28,508 nucleotides of DNA from JBAYZQ01 sp041672385 (lineage in GTDB: Bacteria > Spirochaetota > Spirochaetia > Sphaerochaetales > Sphaerochaetaceae), in assembly GCA_041672385.1 (NCBI GenBank), contig JBAYZQ010000013.1, forward strand, positions 1 to 28,508, in the 5' to 3' direction. Positions 17,559-24,468 of the stretch are shown here, piece by piece (position 1 is the stretch's first letter; every line of letters starts with the position of its first letter). A program made the translations under genes and the position numbers. The notes under the pieces were generated by a model that was given only the letters and a program-made list of their open reading frames with translations, searched no databases and was not told where the DNA came from.

Positions 17559-18457
17559 ATTACTATTTCTCCCTCTGTTATCTTCTTTAATATTATATTT
17601 GCGGTAAAGTGAGGATCTGTAAATCCTTCAGGTCTAATCAGGTGGAATACTCTGATGGAATTGCTATAAGTAAGAAGTTGTCTAAAAACGCTTACATCAG
17701 TATCTATCTGACTAATCTTAATTATATGAGGTATTATATTTTGTAACTTCTGGCCACCAGTAATTTCTTTGATTTCAATCTTACTTATGTCCTTTTTTTC
17801 AATGATACAGATTGTTCGGAGTGAAGAGGGTTGAATTGTATGATTAACTTGGACATGGATTTTACCCTGCCCATCAAATTGAACATTTTCTACATCTTCT
17901 TTTTTAGTTATTGCTTTATAACTATCCTTGAAAAGTTTTATAATAGGTATTCCTGGTTGGACAACAGGACCCTGAATCACTTGAATAAGATCGTCACAGA
18001 GAACTTTACATCCGAGCTTAGTAAGAGCGGCTGCTAGTGTTGATTTCCCTGCTCCCTTACTACCTAATAAGATACAAGAGGCTGAACTTGCTGGCAGGGT
18101 AAGAGCACTGCCATGAAATAGCAACTGATCCTTCTCTTTTACTATGAAAACCATTACTAGATGCACAAAAAATAGACCAATTAATGTTTCATCTGAATCT
18201 AAATAAGGTTCTACAACGACATCACTTTTATTTTTTACAAAATACCTTGCTATAGATGGTGCATCGACATAAATGGTATCATTCTCGATAAAATAGGAAG
18301 TTGATCCCAAAAATTTATCTCCGATTATATTATTAGGTATAGAACCAAGATGTAATTGAATTTTTTTGTTTGTTTTGAATCCTTCATTTGTAAGACTTTT
18401 CAGAGGTAATTTAATTTGAGACGTTATATTTTGGTTATAGGCATTATATGAATACAT
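17555..18457 (-). CDS. HPr-kinase-like peptide kinase
   Basis: The 300-residue protein has an HprK-type ATPase core: Walker A GSKGAGKS (132-139) after HGSAL (115-119), then LCDD (153-156), where HprK has its paired Asp, and the PGIPIIKLF segment found in HprK-related kinases of RiPP clusters. The N-terminal 110 residues differ from true HPr kinase, and no PTS gene is near. In the paeninodin lasso cluster a kinase of this type (PadeK) phosphorylates the C-terminal Ser side chain of the precursor. Here the precursor ends in Thr and also has one core Ser, both plausible targets; that is inference. The ATG overlaps the kelch gene stop by 1 base (TAATG), and a GAGG lies about 10 bases upstream. 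Confidence 0.85.
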   Translation of the reverse strand: MYSYNAYNQNITSQIKLPLKSLTNEGFKTNKKIQLHLGSIPNNIIGDKFLGSTSYFIENDTIYVDAPSIARYFVKNKSDVVVEPYLDSDETLIGLFFVHLVMVFIVKEKDQLLFHGSALTLPASSASCILLGSKGAGKSTLAAALTKLGCKVLCDDLIQVIQGPVVQPGIPIIKLFKDSYKAITKKEDVENVQFDGQGKIHVQVNHTIQPSSLRTICIIEKKDISKIEIKEITGGQKLQNIIPHIIKISQIDTDVSVFRQLLTYSNSIRVFHLIRPEGFTDPHFTANIILKKITEGEIVI

Positions 18458-20067
18458 TAAGAAGATACCTCAGAAATTAAGAACCCAATTGTTCCTCCAA
18501 AATCATCATCAGCATCGATAATATGGAGATAATAGGTTCCTGGATTAAGAGTAACTTCCCATTGCCTTATACCAGATTTTCCAGTATCAATGCTAGAAGG
18601 CTCTGCAATAGGAAAACCTTCGTTATCTAACACTTCTGTACAGAAATCTTCTTCATAAAAGGTAATTAAAGCATTACTTGTATAAGAGGAATCATCTGTA
18701 GAATCAGCCCACTGAATTAAAACATTTTTTTGTTCGTAGAGTGCTAAATTATACCATTGCTCTTTATCATTAAATTCTAGGGTGCTAAGAGTCTCTACTG
18801 TAGAATCTTCTACATGCAATCGATCTGTAATAGAGAGGTTCCAACCTAAACTTTTTACCTTATAGGAAAGTGAATAACCCTGTGTAATATTAATTCCATC
18901 ACTATTTTTGAATTGGTATGTAGACTCTTCAACAATTTCAAATGGTTCTGAATAGGAATGTGATGTGGTATCAGAGTTTTTTATATAGGATAAATCGCTC
19001 CAACTATTTGTTTCCCCAATAATATTGCTGTTAGTTCTTACAACTCCCGATCCTGGGTAGATTTTAGGTTTGCTTGGTGGTAAATCAAAATCAGCAGAAA
19101 CCAAGGTATTATTCTTATCAGGATCTAAAATAATAATACTATTTCTAGCTTGTGCTGAGACGGGACCTTCTCCAGATAAATTATAATCTAATAAATCCCA
19201 TGATGATCCATTATATTTATACCAATTGCTATTATTCTCATCATCATGGATATAACCACCTCCAATGGTAATAGAATCAAGAGAGTTAACCATAATGGGT
19301 TTAATTAGATATTTAGGTATGTCAGACAATGAGTCATTTAGATCGCTTAATCTTCCATACTCATTGATTTGGTATGAGAAAAATCTATTTGAGATGTATA
19401 AATTAGATAAACCACCTGCAATATAGAGTTTATCTTGATTAATAATAGCTGATGTATCGTAAAGGGGTTTTAAAAGAGAGACAGGAGCTGTATTCCAGTG
19501 ACCTATATGTCCAGACATGCCAATCTGAATGCGAGCTTGGAGGATTGTATCAAAAATCTTATCACCGTTCTTACCGCCAATTAGAAATATTCTTCCATCA
19601 TTATAGGCTAAAGACATGTGGGAACGAGGCTGGGGAAGCTTAATATCTTGTGAGGTCCAGAATTTCAAACCTCCGCCAGATCCCAAGGTTCCATCAGAAG
19701 AAATTTGTGTTGTTAAAACTGTTTTTACAGGACCATATTCATCCTCTCCACCGATTACATGAAGAAAGTCTCCTGCAGCGAATGCAGCACCGTATGCTCG
19801 TGGTGTTGGAAGGTCCAACTCCTCGGACCAATCACCTATTATAACTTCACCATCTTCTACTCTAATCTTTGATTTAAATATAGAAGTAGTTGCAATTCCC
19901 TCAGAATTATATCCACCAATCCTATAGACATAATCACCATATTGAACCAACATGGAGCCATTATTATCATCAACGATAGGAATATCGGGAGGAAAGAGAA
20001 AACAACTGTTGAAGATTACTAGAATAACTATAGTTAAAACTATGAGAAATTTCTTTTTTTCTTTCAT
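18457..20067 (-). CDS. Kelch-repeat-like lipoprotein within the RiPP operon
   Basis: The start is the ATG at 20067: it overlaps the nucleotidyltransferase stop as ATGA and has GGAGG about 8 bases upstream. The 536-residue protein has a lysine-rich start, a hydrophobic stretch and a lipobox-like FNSC (Cys22), so export and lipid anchoring are expected. Residues about 40-330 contain kelch-type blades, each with a GG after a hydrophobic strand (YRIGGY, HVIGGE, FLIGGK, YIAGGL, ITIGGG). The C-terminal part is beta-rich and ends with WEVTLNPGTYYLHI, resembling a pre-peptidase/jelly-roll domain. Its role in peptide maturation is unknown; a surface binding or immunity-like role is possible but unproven. 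Confidence 0.8.
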   Translation of the reverse strand: MKEKKKFLIVLTIVILVIFNSCFLFPPDIPIVDDNNGSMLVQYGDYVYRIGGYNSEGIATTSIFKSKIRVEDGEVIIGDWSEELDLPTPRAYGAAFAAGDFLHVIGGEDEYGPVKTVLTTQISSDGTLGSGGGLKFWTSQDIKLPQPRSHMSLAYNDGRIFLIGGKNGDKIFDTILQARIQIGMSGHIGHWNTAPVSLLKPLYDTSAIINQDKLYIAGGLSNLYISNRFFSYQINEYGRLSDLNDSLSDIPKYLIKPIMVNSLDSITIGGGYIHDDENNSNWYKYNGSSWDLLDYNLSGEGPVSAQARNSIIILDPDKNNTLVSADFDLPPSKPKIYPGSGVVRTNSNIIGETNSWSDLSYIKNSDTTSHSYSEPFEIVEESTYQFKNSDGINITQGYSLSYKVKSLGWNLSITDRLHVEDSTVETLSTLEFNDKEQWYNLALYEQKNVLIQWADSTDDSSYTSNALITFYEEDFCTEVLDNEGFPIAEPSSIDTGKSGIRQWEVTLNPGTYYLHIIDADDDFGGTIGFLISEVSS

Positions 20068-21260
20068 ATATCTTTCCTCCATCTTCTTTTTAGTCTTCTC
20101 TCTATTACAAATAACGGTCGAATTATAATATGTATCCACATAAAGGGTTTTGGTAATTTTAATCTCTTAAGATCTTGAGGACTTATAAGAAAAGGATTAA
20201 TACCTATTTTGAACTTTTCTTTGGCTGTTCCTGCTAGTGGCATACTATAGCGCCAGGAAAAGCCAATTAATTCCCATATTGATTGATTTAAATCATTTTT
20301 AGATATTAGTTTGTGCTTTGCAATAGCTAACTGTTTTCTTATAGTTTTTTGATAGTGAGTATAGTAGGTCATATACGGTAAAGGAATTTCAATAGAAAAT
20401 AATTCTTTTATCAAGGCAACCATGAGGGCTGTATGCTTTTGAAGGCCTAAATCTTCAATTCCACTGCATATTTCACTATGAAGATTATTATCTTCAATAG
20501 AAAAGACTGCAACCATATCAATTAACCAATGTAATGTCATCCAAGCATGTTTTGACCCATGCATAATCAATAGTAGTACATGGTCGGTTAATTTTGGAAC
20601 ATTATAATTCACCTCTTGATAGCTTAAAGTGATACTTCTTTTCATAACAGCTTCGGTAGTATATTTTTCATTATTGGATAGACCACTGAAAAATGCATTG
20701 TGAATTTCTATTCTAAAAGGGCTTTGAGGATTGGTAAAAATAAGATGATGTGTTCTTTGTACTAGTATATCTTTTTTTGATTTAGACATTGAATCAGGCA
20801 GGTGTGAAGTTTCATTCTTCTCAATATAACCTATACTTTTCATTATTGGTACGACTCGAGAAAATTGTTTAGGAGCAATAACAAGATCAATATCTGTATA
20901 TTCTCTAGTTACAGGATTGCCGTAAAGTTGCAAAGAAGAAGCAGGTCCTTTAATTATCAAAGGTTTAATTCCTTCTTTCTTAAAAGCATATTCTATTATG
21001 CTCCATCTCTGTTGCATGATAGTTCTTTTTGAAAGAGTTAATGCAACATTTTTTTTGAGGTCTATAATTGATTCTTGAGAAAGCAATGATGGGTTATTTT
21101 TACTCTCTTTATAAAGGCAGGCTTCAACTTTATGTTCATATGCCATTTGTCGAAGAATATCTTCGTCAAAAGCTTCATCAGAAGATACAGACAAAACAGA
21201 GGAGCATTTACCCCTCTGCTTTGCAACTAATTGTGTTATTAGTTTAAATTCAATTTGCAT
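20064..21260 (-). CDS. NTP_transf_5-type nucleotidyltransferase in RiPP operon
   Basis: The 398-residue protein has the nucleotidyltransferase signature of the NTP_transf_5 family: IIKGPASSLQLYG (102-114), Arg119, then DIDLVI with Asp123 and Asp125 as metal ligands, and a later IEIHNAF with Glu185 as a likely third acidic residue. A helical C-terminal half contains HGSKHAWMTLHWLIDMVA, typical of the family. Members recur in lasso and other RiPP clusters (for example that of paeninodin), often beside an HprK-like kinase, but their reaction is not established; transfer of a nucleotide to the peptide or its phosphate is the obvious guess. It begins 8 bases after the preceding lipoprotein stop and overlaps the next gene by 4 bases. 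The Shine-Dalgarno sequence is weak, which fits coupling. Confidence 0.85.
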   Translation of the reverse strand: MQIEFKLITQLVAKQRGKCSSVLSVSSDEAFDEDILRQMAYEHKVEACLYKESKNNPSLLSQESIIDLKKNVALTLSKRTIMQQRWSIIEYAFKKEGIKPLIIKGPASSLQLYGNPVTREYTDIDLVIAPKQFSRVVPIMKSIGYIEKNETSHLPDSMSKSKKDILVQRTHHLIFTNPQSPFRIEIHNAFFSGLSNNEKYTTEAVMKRSITLSYQEVNYNVPKLTDHVLLLIMHGSKHAWMTLHWLIDMVAVFSIEDNNLHSEICSGIEDLGLQKHTALMVALIKELFSIEIPLPYMTYYTHYQKTIRKQLAIAKHKLISKNDLNQSIWELIGFSWRYSMPLAGTAKEKFKIGINPFLISPQDLKRLKLPKPFMWIHIIIRPLFVIERRLKRRWRKDI

Positions 21261-21268
21261 TTGTTTAC

Positions 21269-22363
21269 TTAAAAAGCTCTAGCTGCTCGTACTTTTGATG
21301 GTACATCTCGTAAAGAGGGAGCTATAATAGGTGTTGCACCTGAGGAAAAGTCAACAGACCATGCCTCTTCAGTATTAGCATCTTCTGAGGACGTCCAATA
21401 AGTGTCTGCAGTTAGTTTATAGGTATCTATAGCAATTGCATTAGTAGTGATGCTTCCTAGTTCATCTTTTGAAGGAATAAACCAATCAGTAAAACCATTA
21501 TAATCCTTTGTAGCTAAAATTTCAGCGGTATCTCGTCTGGTGTTTGGGGCTTCAAAAACAACAGCTTTACGGCCATTCCCTTTTCTTTTTTGAGGAGTTG
21601 CGCTGGTCATATCATCAACAAGTATACCAGTGTTCAATTTTCCTTCTTGTGTGGCTACTAGAGTATTAAAGTTGCCAGCTTGCCCCCAGTAAAAATCGGT
21701 AGTATCTAAGGTTAGTACATTATCAGATTTTCTATAAACTTTTTTATCTGTTGGGCTGACATAGTAAGAAGCTTCATCTATTAGATCTGAGGTCCAATCT
21801 TCTTCAAGATCTTCTGCAGCTATTTCAATATAACGCCAATCTTTTCCCATTTTGGAACCAGTATCATCAAACGTTGTTTTATCGTAGATTATCCAACCAC
21901 CACCAGGTCCACGATTACCAACATCATAACCATGTGTCGTAGGAACAGTTACAGTTCCATTTTCGAAAGCTGTTATAAGTTGGGAAGTTGTTGATCCTTG
22001 CCAGATTATCGCTCCGGTTCCATCCGAACCTGAAAATCCCATAATGTGGATGATAACATTCCCGGTTATATCTCCGGGGTTATATTCAAAACGGCCATGC
22101 CAGTTAGTTGTCGTTTTAGTAAGAGTTAAAGAACCACTAGGGACAAGAACTCCATCAGAATTATAGAAAATTCTGGCTTTTACAGAATTGACATTTAAGT
22201 CATTAAATATAGTAGCAGGAACCTTAGAACCTCTTGAAGTGGAACCTGAAGTGGTGCCTACACTGATTTCTAAAGTTTCTTCCCCACTTGGAGTAATAAA
22301 AAGGTCACAACTGATGAATAGCAAAGCGACTAGTAATAAAGCTATAAATAAAAATCTTTTCAT
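21269..22363 (-). CDS. Lcl/DUF1566-domain lipoprotein within the RiPP operon
   Basis: The 364-residue protein starts with a signal peptide and lipobox-like FISC (Cys19), so it is a predicted lipoprotein. Residues about 145-364 match the Lcl C-terminal (DUF1566-like) pattern: GNRGPGGGWIIYDK, DWRYIEIA, YNGFTDWFIPSKDELG, TYWTSSE, AWSVDFSSG and a final VRAARAF. Similar proteins are surface lipoproteins in spirochaetes and other bacteria. The N-terminal part (about 30-140) is a beta-rich Ser/Thr-rich domain. AGGAG lies about 9 bases before the ATG. It is the first gene after the precursor, with only 18 bases between them, so it is firmly in the operon. Its role there is unknown; it might hold or sense the exported product at the surface. 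Confidence 0.82.
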   Translation of the reverse strand: MKRFLFIALLLVALLFISCDLFITPSGEETLEISVGTTSGSTSRGSKVPATIFNDLNVNSVKARIFYNSDGVLVPSGSLTLTKTTTNWHGRFEYNPGDITGNVIIHIMGFSGSDGTGAIIWQGSTTSQLITAFENGTVTVPTTHGYDVGNRGPGGGWIIYDKTTFDDTGSKMGKDWRYIEIAAEDLEEDWTSDLIDEASYYVSPTDKKVYRKSDNVLTLDTTDFYWGQAGNFNTLVATQEGKLNTGILVDDMTSATPQKRKGNGRKAVVFEAPNTRRDTAEILATKDYNGFTDWFIPSKDELGSITTNAIAIDTYKLTADTYWTSSEDANTEEAWSVDFSSGATPIIAPSLRDVPSKVRAARAF

Positions 22364-22381
22364 ATTAAGGGGCTCCTTTTA

Positions 22382-22519
22382 TTATGTGTTTATTGAGATT
22401 CCATCTTGAGTTAGTTCTTGCACTTTTCCAAGATCTGTGATTTCCGGTGTTTGATAAGCTGTTTTCTGCTCAGTTTTTTGCATTTTCTCTTCCATTATTG
22501 AACTTATATTTTTCTCCAT
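22382..22519 (-). CDS. RiPP precursor peptide with lasso-type leader (45 residues)
   Basis: The leader motif is exact: Tyr22, Pro25, Ile27, Gly31 and Thr37, matching the lasso leader pattern YxxPx(L/I)xxxGxxxxxT that PqqD-like RREs bind. Before it is a charged N-terminal stretch rich in Glu, Lys and Met. Lasso proteases normally cut two residues after... more exactly one residue past the conserved Thr, which here would leave DGISINT as a 7-residue core. The core has no Asp/Glu at positions 7-9 and so cannot close a lasso ring by the known rule. It carries one Ser and a C-terminal Thr. AGGAGA is 6 bases before the ATG and a near-consensus promoter lies upstream. The gene heads the operon of lipoprotein, nucleotidyltransferase, kelch protein, kinase and RRE. 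The gene is short, but motif, signals and context agree. Confidence 0.88.
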   Translation of the reverse strand: MEKNISSIMEEKMQKTEQKTAYQTPEITDLGKVQELTQDGISINT

Positions 22520-22525
22520 ATTAAT

Positions 22526-22531
22526 TCTCCT
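22526..22531 (-). promoter_or_regulatory. Ribosome binding site of the precursor gene
   Basis: On the minus strand this reads AGGAGA, with 6 bases to the ATG at 22519. It is among the best Shine-Dalgarno sequences in the window and fixes the start of the 45-residue precursor. Confidence 0.85.
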
Positions 22532-22551
22532 AATTATTGTTAGCTTAATAT

Positions 22552-22580
22552 ATTATAAATGTTGGAATTATTTAAGTCAA
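22552..22580 (-). promoter_or_regulatory. Near-consensus sigma70 promoter of the RiPP operon
   Basis: On the minus strand TTGACT (22580-22575) and a perfect TATAAT (22557-22552) are separated by exactly 17 bases. Transcription would start near 22545, about 25 bases before the precursor's ATG. It is the best promoter match I found in the window and suggests high basal expression of the precursor. Confidence 0.8.
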
Positions 22581-22673
22581 TTGAAAATTTTGTACCAATT
22601 ATCAACAAGAGAAAATAAAAATGATTATAAAAATTAATGTAATTAAGTAATATATAAGCAATCTAATTAGGAA

Positions 22674-22702
22674 TTACATTAAAAAAGTAAAAGTGATACA
22701 AT
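22674..22702 (+). promoter_or_regulatory. Candidate promoter of the ABC transporter gene
   Basis: TTACAT (22674-22679) and TACAAT (22697-22702) are 17 bases apart, about 35 bases before the ATG at 22738. It diverges from the precursor promoter, with about 95 bp between the two -35 elements, so a shared regulator site could sit between them. Confidence 0.5.
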
Positions 22703-22737
22703 AATATTCAATTATATGAATTTGGAAGGTATTGATT

Positions 22738-24453
22738 ATGAATAAAAGGCCACATTCTCAAGTCTGGCAGATAGCGAAAAATAATCCATTTAAAATTGGA
22801 GCCTCAATACTATTATCAATAATTGAGTCTGCAAGTTTGCTTCCAATAGCTTTTCTTGTAAATCAGGTATTTGACATATATATTCCCAATAATAATATAA
22901 CAAATCTATATAAGAGCCTTGGAATTATTACCTCTTTATTAGTGTTAAATGCAGGTATGCAGTTGTTAAACAAACAATTAACTTTGAAAATTATTAAAAA
23001 GAGTATTGCAAACTTAAGAAAATCTCTTGTTCGTAGCATTCTCAGCTACACACGATTACATTTATCGCAAAAGGATCGAGATTTGCTTCAATCTCAAGTT
23101 GTTCAAGATAGTATGCGTGTTGACACAATGCTTAACTCAATACTAACAAAACTTATACCTGGAGTTCTAATTACTCTTGGTATGGCTGTTATATTAGGAA
23201 CAATTAACATTTTTTTATTTATATTGTTTTTAAGTTTGTCTCCTGTTATAGGCTGGCTTAGTATAGTCCTTAGTAAAAAGTACAGGAAAGGAGTTAGAAG
23301 CTATCACCATTCATTTTCTGAATTTAGCAAGGGAATAAGTTTTATTTTACGGTTTAATGAATTAATCCATACATCATCTGCCGAGATTCAAGAAACAGAA
23401 CACCAGGATGAATTAATTGATGATTTACAGGAAAGTAAAACACGTGCAATATGGCTTTCAACGCTTTTAGGAGTTATACAACGGCAAACATTGATGATTA
23501 GCGGAGTCTTGGTTCTTCTTGTTGGTGGGTTATTTGTAATATCAGGAGCCAATACCTTGGGAGAACTTATTTCATTTTACGTTGCCATAGGCTTAGTAAA
23601 TAGTTATGCACGGTCGGCTTTAGGAACTATTCCCTCAATGTTGGAAGGTCGAGAATCAATGAAGCGGATATTATCAATATTAAAAAGTAATGGCTCTACT
23701 AAAGTTTTTCTTGGGTATAATTCAACACAAAAACAGAATAATGTTTATGAGGGTGTTGCCATAGATAAAATTGACACAGTCGAGTTTCGAAAAGTGAGTT
23801 TTGGTTATGGTGAACGGCTTGTATTAAAAGATGTAAGCTTTAACTGTAGTATTGGCGATTTTTATCGGATTCAAGGACCAAGTGGTATTGGGAAAAGCAC
23901 ACTATTTTATTTACTTTTGGGTTTTTATAAACCCCAGAAAGGTGAGATTTTTATAAATTCAATACCTTTAATAAACTTAAATATTTTTTCAGTTCGACAA
24001 TTAATTGGATTTGTTGGTCAAGAGCCTATGTTGTTTTCTGGTACTATTATGGAAAATTTGACCTATGGTTTGACTAATTTTTCTCAAAAAGAAGGAGTTG
24101 CAAATTTAGGCATTGATAAGAACTTTATTGAACAGGTATGCAAAGATGCTTTAATTCATGATTTTATCATGGATCTCCCCAATCAATATGATAGTTCTAT
24201 TGGTGAGCAAGGGATGTTGATTTCAGGTGGTCAAAGACAACGGATAGCAATTGCTCGTGCCTTACTTCGAAAACCACAGATTCTGATATTAGATGAACCG
24301 GAGAATAATCTACCGCAAGGCATGGTGGACCAGATTTTGGATAATATTGATTTTGAGCATATGATAATAATGTTAATTACTCACAAATCAATTATATCTG
24401 AAGGTCAAAAGAGGTCAAATCTTACTTTGTTGGATCTTAATAAAGATGAATAA
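22738..24453 (+). CDS. Peptide-exporter-type ABC transporter, fused membrane and ATPase domains
   Basis: The ATG at 22738 is preferred over the TTG at 22732, because GGAAGG lies 8 bases before the ATG. The 571-residue half-transporter has about six membrane helices in residues 20-300 and an ATPase domain with Walker A GPSGIGKST (380-388), Q-loop GFVGQEPML, signature ISGGQRQR, Walker B ILILDEP and switch His in LITHKS. The D-loop, usually SALD, reads NNLP, a deviation. No C39 peptidase domain is attached, so leader removal must be done separately, fitting the B2 gene at 16870. The layout is that of McjD-type RiPP exporters/immunity pumps, and the gene diverges from the precursor. A lipid-exporter role is possible on sequence alone; context favours peptide export. 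Confidence 0.9.
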   Translation: MNKRPHSQVWQIAKNNPFKIGASILLSIIESASLLPIAFLVNQVFDIYIPNNNITNLYKSLGIITSLLVLNAGMQLLNKQLTLKIIKKSIANLRKSLVRSILSYTRLHLSQKDRDLLQSQVVQDSMRVDTMLNSILTKLIPGVLITLGMAVILGTINIFLFILFLSLSPVIGWLSIVLSKKYRKGVRSYHHSFSEFSKGISFILRFNELIHTSSAEIQETEHQDELIDDLQESKTRAIWLSTLLGVIQRQTLMISGVLVLLVGGLFVISGANTLGELISFYVAIGLVNSYARSALGTIPSMLEGRESMKRILSILKSNGSTKVFLGYNSTQKQNNVYEGVAIDKIDTVEFRKVSFGYGERLVLKDVSFNCSIGDFYRIQGPSGIGKSTLFYLLLGFYKPQKGEIFINSIPLINLNIFSVRQLIGFVGQEPMLFSGTIMENLTYGLTNFSQKEGVANLGIDKNFIEQVCKDALIHDFIMDLPNQYDSSIGEQGMLISGGQRQRIAIARALLRKPQILILDEPENNLPQGMVDQILDNIDFEHMIIMLITHKSIISEGQKRSNLTLLDLNKDE

Positions 24454-24468
24454 AGACAATTACTTCAT

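Noticed and set aside
17555..18457. True HPr kinase/phosphorylase of sugar transport control
   Set aside because: The N-terminal domain differs, no PTS genes are near, and the gene is coupled to a PqqD-like gene in a RiPP operon.
22364..22381. Attenuator hairpin between precursor and the first lipoprotein gene
   Set aside because: Only a 4-bp stem (AAGG/CCTT) overlapping the Shine-Dalgarno sequence can be drawn, too weak to support.
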